Origin: CAVSRC01 sp963762605 | Lineage (GTDB): Bacteria > Pseudomonadota > Alphaproteobacteria > Rhizobiales > Kaistiaceae | Assembly: GCA_963762605.1 (NCBI GenBank) | Contig: CAVXLJ010000019.1 | Location: forward strand, 404,609-468,608 | DNA length: 64,000 bases | Direction of reading: 5' to 3' | Shown here: positions 8,766 through 17,828 of the stretch, in pieces | Layout: every line of letters begins with the position of its first letter | Position numbering within the stretch: position 1 is the stretch's first letter | Translations under genes and position numbers: made by a program | The notes under the pieces: generated by a model | The model's input: the letters and a program-made list of their open reading frames with translations, nothing else | The model's database searches: none | Told to the model about the DNA's origin: nothing

Positions 8766-10226
8766 TCAGCCGGCTCCCGCGGCGCGGGGGAAGGGGTGGA
8801 TATTGTTGGCCGCCTCGCGATCGGTCAGCCGGGTCGGATAGGCGCCAGTGAAGCAGGCATCGCAGAACTGCGGCGCCGCACCGTCGCGTCCCGATTCGCC
8901 GACCGCGCGATAGAGCCCGTCGATCGACACGAATGCCAGGCTGTCGACCTTGATGAAGGCAGCCATCGCCTCGACCGACATGCGCGCCGCGATGAGCTGC
9001 GCCTCCTCCGGCGTGTCGACCCCGTAGAAGCAGGAATGCACCGTCGGCGGGCTGGCGATGCGCATGTGGACTTCCGCCGCGCCGGCTTCGCGGATCATCT
9101 TCACGATCTTCTGCGAGGTCGTGCCGCGCACGATCGAATCGTCGACCAGCACCACCCTCTTTCCCGCCAGCACGTCGCGGTTGGCGTTGTGCTTGAGGCG
9201 CACGCCCATGTGACGGATGGCGTCCGACGGCTCGATGAAGGTGCGGCCGACATAGTGGTTGCGGATGATGCCGAGATCGAAGGGCAGGCCGGCGGCAAGC
9301 GCGTAGCCGATCGCCGCCGGCGTGCCGGAATCGGGAACCGGCACGACCAGATCGGCCGTGGCCGGTCTCTCTTTGGCGAGTTCGGCGCCGATGCGCTTGC
9401 GGATCTCGTAGACGCCGCGACCCTCGACCGAGGAATCGGGCCGGGCGAAATAGACGTATTCGAAGATGCAGAAGCGGCTTTTCGCCGGCGCGAAGGGAAA
9501 CAGGCTCTCGATCCCGTCCTCGGTGACGATCACCATCTCGCCCGGCTTCACGTCGCGCACGAAATGCGCACCGATGATGTCGAGCGCGCAGGTCTCCGAG
9601 GCGAGGATGGTGGCGCCGTCGAGATTGCCGATGACCAGCGGCCGCACGCCCAGAACGTCGCGGCAGCCGATCATCTTCTTGGTCGACAGGCAGACCAGCG
9701 ACCAGGCGCCCTCGATCTTGTGCAGGGTATCGATGACGCGGTCGGCCAGCTGGCTGCGGCCCGATGTGGCGATGAGATGGAGGATGACCTCGGTATCGGA
9801 GGTCGATTGGAAGATCGAGCCACGGCGCTGGAGCTGGTCCTGCAGGGCAAGCGCGTTGGTCAGGTTTCCGTTATGGGCAACGGCGAAGCCGCCGCCGGAG
9901 AACTGGGCGAACAGCGGCTGGATATTGCGGTCGATGGAACCGCCATGGGTCGAATAGCGGTTATGGCCGATGGCCCGGTCGCCGGGCAGGCCGGCCACGA
10001 CTTCCGGCGGGGTGAAGGTGTCGCCGACCAGGCCGACATGGCGTTCGGCGTGAAATCCCTCGCCGTCGAACGAGACGATGCCCGCCGCCTCCTGGCCGCG
10101 ATGCTGCAGCGCGTGCAGTCCGAGCACGGTCAGTGCCGCAGCGTCGGGGTGACCGAAAACGCCGAAAACGCCGCACTCCTCGCGCAGCTTGTCATCATCA
10201 AAAGGCTGCGTCGTCACCTGGTCCAT
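8766..10226 (-). CDS. purF: Amidophosphoribosyltransferase PurF
   Basis: A 486-aa enzyme catalysing the first step of de novo purine synthesis, PRPP plus glutamine to phosphoribosylamine. The N-terminal nucleophile is Cys18 (REEC|GVFGVFG) after a 17-residue propeptide that must be removed. The PRPP loop is VVLVDDSIVRGTT. Cysteines in SETCALD, VHSCFYG and FCDACF match the 4Fe-4S ligands of the Bacillus-type, oxygen-sensitive PurF rather than the E. coli type. The ATG at 10226 was selected because it fits the family's propeptide length; the open frame extends much further but overlaps cvpA. Located between cvpA and an SDR gene. Confidence 0.97.
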   Translation of the reverse strand: MDQVTTQPFDDDKLREECGVFGVFGHPDAAALTVLGLHALQHRGQEAAGIVSFDGEGFHAERHVGLVGDTFTPPEVVAGLPGDRAIGHNRYSTHGGSIDRNIQPLFAQFSGGGFAVAHNGNLTNALALQDQLQRRGSIFQSTSDTEVILHLIATSGRSQLADRVIDTLHKIEGAWSLVCLSTKKMIGCRDVLGVRPLVIGNLDGATILASETCALDIIGAHFVRDVKPGEMVIVTEDGIESLFPFAPAKSRFCIFEYVYFARPDSSVEGRGVYEIRKRIGAELAKERPATADLVVPVPDSGTPAAIGYALAAGLPFDLGIIRNHYVGRTFIEPSDAIRHMGVRLKHNANRDVLAGKRVVLVDDSIVRGTTSQKIVKMIREAGAAEVHMRIASPPTVHSCFYGVDTPEEAQLIAARMSVEAMAAFIKVDSLAFVSIDGLYRAVGESGRDGAAPQFCDACFTGAYPTRLTDREAANNIHPFPRAAGAG

Positions 10227-10246
10227 GTCACGCGCTTTCTGCGGCG

Positions 10247-10867
10247 TCAGTTGCCACCGTTCTGGATCAGCTGGTCGAGCTGCTGGCGGGACGCATCGCT
10301 CGGGCCCGGGCTGGCGGCATCGGGTGGCGGCGCGTCCGGTGCCGGTCCGGCATCGCTGCCGGAACCGCCGCGACTGCGGAAGACGTCCTTCAGCTTGGCT
10401 TCGAGGTCCTGCGGCAGAGCATCTTGCAGCTGGTAGCCCAGCCCTTCCAGGACGGGTTTGCTTTTTGAGCCCATCATCCAGCTGGCCGGGCCTTGCGCCA
10501 GCCACAGGAAGAAGGCCTGCGCCACGATCATCAGCAACAGCCCGCGTCCCGCCCCGTAAAGGAATCCGAGGCCGCGATCGACCGCCCCGACGCGGCCGTC
10601 GAGAACCATGTCCGAGATCCTCATCGCGACGATGCTTACAACCAGCAGGACGATGAGAAAGATGGTCAACGCCGACACGACGGAGGCGAACGTGCCGTTG
10701 GTGATGAACGAACTCACCAGCGGCAATGGCAGCTTGTAGAGAAGGTAGGCCGCCGCCGCCGCGCTGGCCCACGACACCAGGGTCAGGGCTTCGCGCACGA
10801 AGCCGCGCAGCATGGCGAGCAAGGCCGAAACGAGCAGAACCACCAGGACAATGACGTCGTAAATCAA
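10247..10867 (-). CDS. cvpA: CvpA family protein
   Basis: A 206-aa membrane protein with about four helices (residues 4-20, 27-45, 60-85 and 100-122), carrying the CvpA pattern VDRGLGFLYGAGRGLLL. The last 60 residues form a Pro/Ala/Ser-rich tail ending in RQQLDQLIQNGGN. CvpA was first described for colicin V export and has a role in envelope stress and purine-linked phenotypes, but its activity is unknown. It is 20 bp upstream of purF, the usual cvpA-purF pairing. Confidence 0.9.
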   Translation of the reverse strand: MIYDVIVLVVLLVSALLAMLRGFVREALTLVSWASAAAAAYLLYKLPLPLVSSFITNGTFASVVSALTIFLIVLLVVSIVAMRISDMVLDGRVGAVDRGLGFLYGAGRGLLLMIVAQAFFLWLAQGPASWMMGSKSKPVLEGLGYQLQDALPQDLEAKLKDVFRSRGGSGSDAGPAPDAPPPDAASPGPSDASRQQLDQLIQNGGN

Positions 10868-11080
10868 GCGCGTGGTCTCACGGGATAGCTGCGGCGGAGC
10901 AACGCTCTAGCACGATTCTGGCGGCTTGGCAGGGTTTCGATGGCTCGTTGGCGCCTGCCGCATGGGCCGGTCGTTACTGCAAATCCGCCGCAAGACTCGC
11001 TGCGACGCCGCACAACCTATGATAAGACGTCCACAGGTGGCATCAAACGGCCACCACCAGGGACACGACGGGGGTTGTTC

Positions 11081-11326
11081 ATGAAGGTGCTTGGCGTAAT
11101 CGTCAATATCTTCGTGCCCGGTATCGGCACGATGATCGTCGGCAAGATCGGGCAGGGCATTGCGCAGCTCCTGCTTTATATCGTCGGCTGGATTTTCTGT
11201 TTCACGGTCGTCGGCGCGATCATCGGCGTGCCGCTGTGCATCGGCGTCTGGATTTGGGCGATTGTCTCCGCCGCGACCGCCAATCCCAAACCCATGCAGG
11301 TGGAAATCATCCACCGGCATGAGTGA
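11081..11326 (+). CDS. Small TM2-like membrane protein
   Basis: An 81-aa protein almost entirely of two hydrophobic helices: residues 3-20 (GVIVNIFVPGIGTMIVGK) and about 27-62, then a short polar tail. The pattern PGIGTMIVGKIGQGIAQLLL resembles TM2-type and YqaE-like small membrane proteins. The ATG at 11081 is preferred because hydrophobic sequence begins there; the open frame upstream is arginine/proline-rich. It lies between the divergent cvpA gene and the convergent radA gene, on the opposite strand to both. No function is known. Confidence 0.72.
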   Translation: MKVLGVIVNIFVPGIGTMIVGKIGQGIAQLLLYIVGWIFCFTVVGAIIGVPLCIGVWIWAIVSAATANPKPMQVEIIHRHE

Positions 11327-11361
11327 GGATCAGGCGGCAACTGCCTGAGCAGACAGCGATA

Positions 11362-12757
<1,396 letters not shown>

Positions 12758-12852
12758 GCGGGATTCCTGTGTAGCGTTCCCGTTATGTTCTCATGGCTCC
12801 GGGGAAATGGCAAGAGGTGGCCGGAGGCTCGTCGCCCTGAAATCCGCAAAGG

Positions 12853-13278
12853 CTATCCCAGTGCCCGCCGCACCTTCTCGGCGTTGGTCGCCAGAACCTG
12901 CGGGTCTTCCATCTTGCCGGTGTGGGGCTTGAGCGGCACGCCGGCGAAGCGCGGGACGACGTGAACGTGCAGGTGATAGACGGTCTGGCCGGCCGGCGCC
13001 TCGTTGTACTGGATGACCATGACGCCGTCGGCTTCGAACGCCGTCTTCACGGCGCGGGCGATCTTCTGCACTGTCTCCATCAGGCGGGCGAGGGTGGCCG
13101 GATCGGCGTCGAGCAGGTTGCGCGAGGGCGCCTTGGGCAGCACCAGCGTATGGCCGGTGCCCTGCGGCATCACATCCATGAAGGCGACCGTGTGTTCGTC
13201 CTCATAGACCCGGTGCGAGGGGATCTCGCCGCGCAGGATCTTGGCGAAGATGTTGTCTGGGTCGTAGGCCTCGGTCAT
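12853..13278 (-). CDS. HIT family hydrolase
   Basis: A 141-aa histidine-triad protein with the active-site motif HLHVHVVPR near residue 100 and the family lead-in NIFAKILRGEIP. HIT proteins of this group (Hint-like) hydrolyse nucleoside phosphoramidates or dinucleotides; the physiological substrate is usually unknown. ATG at 13278 begins MTEAYDPDNIF; the longer frame upstream belongs to repeat and neighbouring-gene sequence. It is flanked by the FemAB-like gene upstream and radA downstream, all on the same strand. Confidence 0.93.
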   Translation of the reverse strand: MTEAYDPDNIFAKILRGEIPSHRVYEDEHTVAFMDVMPQGTGHTLVLPKAPSRNLLDADPATLARLMETVQKIARAVKTAFEADGVMVIQYNEAPAGQTVYHLHVHVVPRFAGVPLKPHTGKMEDPQVLATNAEKVRRALG

Positions 13279-13285
13279 CGACGTT

Positions 13286-13370
13286 CCCCGGCAATGGGCA
13301 TTCGGCAATCGGCAGTCGGAAATAGCACAAGTCCGACCGACTGCCGACTGCCTACTGCCGATTGCCCGCT
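13286..13370. repeat. Palindromic GGCAATCGGCAGTCGG-type repeat
   Basis: An imperfect palindrome in the gap between the FemAB-like and HIT genes. The left side carries CGGCAATCGGCAGTCGG (13303-13319), the right side CCGACTGCCGACTGCC and CTGCCGATTGCCC (to 13367). Internal short tandem copies of CGGCA(A/G)T suggest slippage expansion. A related shorter palindrome is at 35236-35254. The stop codon of the FemAB-like gene lies in this repeat. Confidence 0.6.
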
Positions 13371-14539
13371 TCTTCCCGGAACGGCAGATATTCGGCAAGC
13401 GCCTCCTGATCGCGGGCGACCTGATGGCGCTCGCGGTCGAGATAGTCGGCGACCGCCTTGCGGAAACCGGCATCGGCGATCCAGTGGGCGGAGTAGGTGG
13501 TCGTCGGCCGGTAGCCGCGCGCCAGCTTGTGCTCCCCTTGCGCGCCGGCTTCGACCAGCCTGAGGCCGTGGTCGATGCCCCATTCGATCGCCTGATAATA
13601 GCAAAGCTCGAAATGCAGGAAGGGCTGGTCGGCGGTGGTGCCCCAGTAGCGGCCGTAGAGCGTGTCGGAGCCGATGAAATTGAGCGCGCCGGCAATCGGG
13701 ACTCCATGACGCAACGCGAAGATGAGCAGGATGCGGTTCGCCATGCGCTCACCGATCAGCGAGAAGAAGCGGCGGTTGAGATAGGGCCGACCCCATTTGC
13801 GCGAACCGGTGTCCATGTAGAAATGGAAAAACGAGTCCCAGGCGTCCTCGGTGATCTCGCGCCCGGTCAGGTGGACGATCTCCAACCCGCCGTTGAGCGC
13901 ATCGCGGCGCTCGCGACGGATCGCCTTGCGCTTGCGCGAGGCGAGCGCGTCGAGGAAATCGTCGAAGTCGCGATAGCCCTCGTTGACGAAATGGAACTGC
14001 TGGTCGGTGCGCGGCAGATAGCCGGTTTCGGCAAGCAGTTGCTGCTCGCTCTCCTTGGCGAAAGTGACGTGCAGCGACGAGGCGCCGAGCTTGGCGGTCA
14101 GCGTGGCGCCGGCCGCGGCGAGCAGGGCGCGGTTCCGCTCGGCGTCGGCGCCGGGTCTGACCAGCAGCCGCCGGCCGGTCACCGGGGTGAAGGGCACGGC
14201 CGCCTGGAGCTTGGGATAGTAGCGCCGGCCGGCGCGCTCATAGGCCTCGGCCCAGCCGTGGTCGAAGACGTATTCGCCCATGGAGTGGTTCTTCAGGTAG
14301 CAGGGCATGACCGCGGCCGGCTTGCCGTCGGCGCCGTCGAGCACCAGGTGCTGGCCGAGCCAGCCGGTCTTGCGCGTCGCCGAGCCGGATTCCTCCAGCG
14401 ACCAGAGGAAATCGTGCGCCAGGAAGGGGTTGTAGGGCTCGCCGGGCGGATTGGCGCAGGCATCCCAGTCGTCGCGGGCGACGTCGCCGAGCGAGGACAG
14501 GACACGGAATGTGGCTTGCGGCGGTACGGGGGCGGCCAC
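13352..14539 (-). CDS. FemAB-like GNAT-fold protein (PF04339 type)
   Basis: A 395-aa protein of the family annotated as peptidoglycan-biosynthesis or GNAT-fold (FemAB-like, PF04339). Recognisable features are NPFLAHDFLWSLEESGSA near the N-terminus, the basic stretch ALASRKRKAIRRERRDAL, and the C-terminal LHFELCYYQAIEWGI...EAGAQGEHKLARGY block conserved in the family. FemAB-like enzymes use aminoacyl-tRNA or acyl donors, but no reaction is established for this family. The final residues GNRQ and the stop are encoded inside the palindromic repeat, so the C-terminus may have been altered by repeat insertion. Confidence 0.85.
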   Translation of the reverse strand: MAAPVPPQATFRVLSSLGDVARDDWDACANPPGEPYNPFLAHDFLWSLEESGSATRKTGWLGQHLVLDGADGKPAAVMPCYLKNHSMGEYVFDHGWAEAYERAGRRYYPKLQAAVPFTPVTGRRLLVRPGADAERNRALLAAAGATLTAKLGASSLHVTFAKESEQQLLAETGYLPRTDQQFHFVNEGYRDFDDFLDALASRKRKAIRRERRDALNGGLEIVHLTGREITEDAWDSFFHFYMDTGSRKWGRPYLNRRFFSLIGERMANRILLIFALRHGVPIAGALNFIGSDTLYGRYWGTTADQPFLHFELCYYQAIEWGIDHGLRLVEAGAQGEHKLARGYRPTTTYSAHWIADAGFRKAVADYLDRERHQVARDQEALAEYLPFREEAGNRQ

Positions 14540-14640
14540 GGAGCAGGGGCTCTCCGAAAAAGGGGACTGCCATCAACTTAGAGCCACTTAAAATCCGTGC
14601 AAGACGTGGGCCGAGGGAGGTGGCCGTATCTGGCCCGGGC

Positions 14641-14753
14641 GTGTCCCGGGCGCAGCGCGGTGCGTAGCACTGCGCTGCAGAACCGGGACCTACGAACTGG
14701 CTGGACCCCGGCTCTGCGCTGCACCGTTTCACGCTGCAGCGCGTCCGGGGAAC
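14641..14753 (+). repeat. Dispersed ~113-bp repeat, copy 1
   Basis: Starts GTGTCCCGGGCGCAGCGCGG and ends GCGTCCGGGGAAC, with GCGCTGCAGAACCGGGACC internally. Complementary GC-rich blocks suggest a folded unit. A degenerate inverted copy is at 17705-17825 and a truncated copy sharing the first 20 bp exactly is at 26312-26331. Similar palindromic units are common between genes in Hyphomicrobiales. Positions 14540-14808 hold no gene apart from this element and a small CCTTCCCTCAAGGGGAGG hairpin near 14790. Confidence 0.6.
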
Positions 14754-14808
14754 GGAAGCTGTGTCAGTGCGGTAACCCAAGTCGCCAAACCTTCCCTCAA
14801 GGGGAGGC

Positions 14809-15580
14809 TTACATAGTGCCTGCCGCAACCGCGTCCGGGTCGAAGCCCTCGAAGGTGATCTGGTCGGTCCAGGCGTGCGCCTTCGCCCGATCTTCCGGCG
14901 TTCGGATCGTCCAGCAGATCAGCGGTATGCCGATATGGCGCAGCATCAGCGGCGCGTTGGCCGGCAGCGCGTCGATGCCGAAGGAGACGAAGTGCGGCCA
15001 CACGATCGCCGCGCCGAAGAGGTGGCGGAGCGCGAAGCGCTGCGGCCACGACAGGCGGCCGCTGTCGGGATCTGCGGCGGAAAAATCGTCGGCGGTCATG
15101 CCGCGCGGCAGCGTGGGGGCAAGCCGGCGCATGGCGAGCATCGACATGGGATCGAACGACATGACGGCCGCCGGCCCGGAATAGCCGGTGAGAATCGGCG
15201 CCACCGCCCGTTCCAGCCGCCGGTCGCCGTCCCACCGGCTCTTCAGCTCGATGATCAGCGGCACCCGCCCGTCGACCAGATCGAGCAGGTCCTCCAGCGT
15301 TGGAATGCCGGCATCGCTGTCGCGCAGGCGCACGGCGCGCAGACTCGGCAAGCGTGCATTCGCTCACCGGCCCATCGGTTTCGCTCAGCCGGTCGAGCGT
15401 GTCGTCATGGAAGACCACGACGCGGCCGTCGGCGGTCGGTTGCAGGTCGCATTCGATGGCGAAGTTGTGGGCGATCGCCGCCTCAGCCGCGCTGAGCGTG
15501 TTCTCGATGCGCCCGGCTTTGCGGTCGTGATAGCCACGGTGCGCGATCGGCCGCGCCGTCAGCCAATCGAGTTCCGACAT
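14809..15580 (-). CDS. Glycerophosphodiester phosphodiesterase (frameshifted)
   Basis: GDPD enzymes split glycerophosphodiesters into sn-glycerol 3-phosphate and an alcohol. The first frame has the catalytic PIAHRGYHDRKAGRIENT, IECDLQ and VVVFHDDTLDRL (GDPD His and metal residues). The reading then shifts at about 15343: GAG-T-CTG should read GAG-CTG, giving SECTLAELRAVRLRDSDAGI and continuing IPTLEDLLDLV, LIIELKSRW and the end GFDPDAVAAGTM. With one base removed the protein is about 256 aa, normal for a cytosolic UgpQ-type enzyme. It lies 13 bp after the RidA gene and is probably co-transcribed with it. Confidence 0.88.
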
Positions 15581-15593
15581 CTGGTTGGCCCGG

Positions 15594-16058
15594 TCAGGCG
15601 ACCTCGACGATGGCCTCTACCTCGACGGCGACGCCGAGCGGCAGGGTCGCCACGCCCACTGCCGAGCGCGCATGCTTGCCACGCTCGCCGAGCACCTCGA
15701 TGAGGAAATCGGAGCAGCCGTTCATCACCCGGTGCGGGTCGGTGAACTCGGGCATCGCGTTGACGAAACCGGTGATCTTGACGATGCGCTTGACCTTTTC
15801 GAGATCGCCCAGCGCCGCCTTGAGATTGGCCAGGACGTTGATGGCGCAGATGCGGGCGGCCTTCTGGCCCTCCTCGACGCCATGCTCGCGGCCGAGCTTG
15901 CCGACGAACTTTTCGCCACCGGCAAGGATGGAGACCTGGCCGGAAACGAAGAGGAATTGTCCGCTGACAAGCGTCCCGACATAACTGGCGGCCGGCACCG
16001 GCGGCGTCGGCAGGGTCACGCCCAGCGCCGTGAGGCGGGCTTCGGCAGTTTCGGCCAT
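15594..16058 (-). CDS. RidA family protein (YjgF-like)
   Basis: A 154-aa RidA/YjgF-fold protein of the longer subgroup that starts RLTALGVTLPTPP and has YVGTLVSGQFLFVSGQVS. RidA proteins deaminate reactive enamines and imines; the catalytic Arg of canonical RidA would lie near the C-terminus, where this subgroup has KHARSAVGVATLPLGVAVEVEA instead, so hydrolase activity is uncertain. ATG at 16058 is preceded by a purine-rich AAGGAAAAGC. It starts the ridA-gdpD pair. A second RidA protein is encoded at 21638. Confidence 0.9.
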   Translation of the reverse strand: MAETAEARLTALGVTLPTPPVPAASYVGTLVSGQFLFVSGQVSILAGGEKFVGKLGREHGVEEGQKAARICAINVLANLKAALGDLEKVKRIVKITGFVNAMPEFTDPHRVMNGCSDFLIEVLGERGKHARSAVGVATLPLGVAVEVEAIVEVA

Positions 16059-16142
16059 TGCTTTTCCTTCTCCGTTGTCTTGTTGTGGCCGTTCTAGTCG
16101 CGCAGAATCCCCGGCGACGCAAGAACCTTGGAACGGTGGCTC

Positions 16143-16970
16143 ATGCGAGTGCGGTCGGTCGTCTGGCTTGCCGGTCTGGCCGGCCTCCTGCTGCTCCCAT
16201 CCGCGGTGCGCGCCCATACGGCGGAGCTGGCGTCCTATCGGGCGGCCTACGAGCTGAGCGTCGATGACAGCAACAGCGAGGTGGCCGCGTCGGCGACGGT
16301 CAGCGGCCGTATGGCCGTCGAGTTCGTCGGTGCGCGCTGCAGCGGCTACAAGAACAAGATGCGCATCGTTACCGAGGGCGAGGACGCGGACGGCAATTCG
16401 CAGGTCACCGATGCGCGCACCGAGACGCTGGAGACCGACAAGGGGCGTCTGGAGTTCTCCAATCAGACTTACGTCAACGATGGGCTCGTCGACGAGTTGG
16501 TGGGGGTGGCGACGCGCGGAGCCAATGGCATCGCCGTGGCGCTGACCAAGCCCGGCAAGAAGCGCTTCACGCTCGACCGCAGTGTGCTGTTTCCCACCGA
16601 ACAGATGCGACAGGTTCTGGCTGCGGCCGCCGCCGGCAAGCACTTCGTCGCGATGGACGTGTTCGACGGCTCCGAGACCGGCGACATCGTCTATGCCACC
16701 GCGTCGGTCATCGGCAAGGTCTCGACCGCATCCGACGATTACGGCGACGAGACGCTTGTCGGCGAGGCCGGCTTCGCCGGACTGCCGCACTGGCCGGTGA
16801 CGATAAGCTATTTCGACAAGGGCAAGGGCACCGACGACGCGCCGACCTACACCACGTCATTCGTTCTCTATGCCAACGGCATCAGCCGCAAGTTCAGGAT
16901 CGACTACGGCAAGTTCGCGCTCACCGGCCACCTGAGCCATCTCGAGATGCTGCCGGCGCCGAAGTGCTGA
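16143..16970 (+). CDS. eipB: EipB family periplasmic protein (DUF1849)
   Basis: A 275-aa exported protein with a signal peptide (VRSVVWLAGLAGLLLLPSA...RAHT) and the EipB fold, described in Brucella as a spiral beta-barrel needed for envelope integrity. Family marks are SYRAAYELSVDD, the Cys in VGARCSGYKNK and the terminal Cys in LPAPKC; in Brucella the equivalent pair forms a disulfide. ATG at 16143 is preferred to a TTG five codons earlier. It is a single gene converging with an L,D-transpeptidase gene. The family is largely restricted to alphaproteobacteria. Confidence 0.9.
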   Translation: MRVRSVVWLAGLAGLLLLPSAVRAHTAELASYRAAYELSVDDSNSEVAASATVSGRMAVEFVGARCSGYKNKMRIVTEGEDADGNSQVTDARTETLETDKGRLEFSNQTYVNDGLVDELVGVATRGANGIAVALTKPGKKRFTLDRSVLFPTEQMRQVLAAAAAGKHFVAMDVFDGSETGDIVYATASVIGKVSTASDDYGDETLVGEAGFAGLPHWPVTISYFDKGKGTDDAPTYTTSFVLYANGISRKFRIDYGKFALTGHLSHLEMLPAPKC

Positions 16971-17053
16971 GGGGCTGGAGGTGCGCACGGAGCGCCATCA
17001 CCGCAACTGGCGATGGGCCCATGCAGTCTGCCCCCTGCCGCAGCGGCTTCTTC

Positions 17054-17551
17054 CTACCCGCGCGGGTGCGACGCGGCGCTGGCGACCTTGCCGCTCCTGG
17101 CATGGGGAATCGAGCCGCCGACCTGCACGACCGTGCTGTAGAGCGCCTCCTTGCTCACCAGGTCCCAGAGGATGGCGGCGTTCTTCACCGACAGCCGCAC
17201 GCAACCGTGCGAGACGGGCCGGCCAAGCCCGCGGTCACGGGTGCCGTGCACCGCATTGCCCTGGTTCGTGAAAAAGATCGAGAAGGGCATCGGCGCGTTG
17301 TCATATTCCTTGCTGCGATGGTCCTTGTCGCGGCTGAGCGCCCAGAACGTGCCGTTGGGCGTGTCATAGCCGGGTCGTCCGGTCGATACCGGCCAGACGT
17401 AGCGCACGCTGCCGTCAACCGCGACGGTCATGCGCTGGGTGGTCTTGTCGACGCTGATGAGGATGTCGGCACGCGCCGGCTGGCCAAGCGCCAGCCCGAC
17501 CAGACAGGCTCCAATCAATGACAGGACGATGCGGCTGGTGTGCACGGGCAT
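17054..17551 (-). CDS. L,D-transpeptidase (YkuD), exported, third copy
   Basis: A 165-aa protein with signal peptide (IVLSLIGACLVGLALG...ARAD, cleavage about residue 29) and YkuD domain with VHGT and SHGCVRL (Cys117). The segment PVSTGRPGYDTPNGTFWALS is the usual first strand pair of the domain. A C-terminal basic tail (PHARSGKVASAASHPRG) extends beyond the domain. GGAG is 4-5 bases before ATG 17551. It is more divergent from the 4.6-5.6 kb pair than they are from each other. Expected role: periplasmic peptidoglycan 3-3 cross-linking or protein anchoring. Confidence 0.92.
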   Translation of the reverse strand: MPVHTSRIVLSLIGACLVGLALGQPARADILISVDKTTQRMTVAVDGSVRYVWPVSTGRPGYDTPNGTFWALSRDKDHRSKEYDNAPMPFSIFFTNQGNAVHGTRDRGLGRPVSHGCVRLSVKNAAILWDLVSKEALYSTVVQVGGSIPHARSGKVASAASHPRG

Positions 17552-17704
17552 TTCTCCGATTTGTGCCTGGCGCGGGCGCCAACGATTACAACCATCATTG
17601 GCGGCATTGTCTTCATCTACAATGAACGAGTTCACAACGGCGGGCGTCCCGCAAGGGGAGAGCCGCCTTTTTTGCCATGGCCTCGCCACGCGCCATCGGT
17701 CCCC

Positions 17705-17825
17705 GGACGCCCTGAGAGCCGTGCAACCGTGCAGGGCAGGGCCGGGGCCGATGCGGCGCGCAGATCCCGGTTCTGCGTCTGGCCGCTGACCTGTTGCGCC
17801 ACGCCCGTGCCCGGGACGCGGTCTC
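17705..17825 (-). repeat. Dispersed repeat, degenerate inverted copy 2
   Basis: Read on the minus strand it begins CCGCGTCCCGGGC, has GCAGAACCGGGATC internally and ends GGGCGTCCGGGGACC, matching the order of blocks in the copy at 14641-14753. It fills most of the gap between the third L,D-transpeptidase and dinB. The region 17552-17704 carries no gene. Confidence 0.45.
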
Positions 17826-17828
17826 CCG

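Noticed and set aside
8187..10436. 749-aa plus-strand open frame
   Set aside because: It is antisense to purF and the SDR gene, rich in Arg, Asp and Gly from high-GC codon mirroring, with no domain pattern.
16128..16142. TTG start for EipB
   Set aside because: ATG at 16143 starts directly at the signal peptide and needs no unusual start codon.
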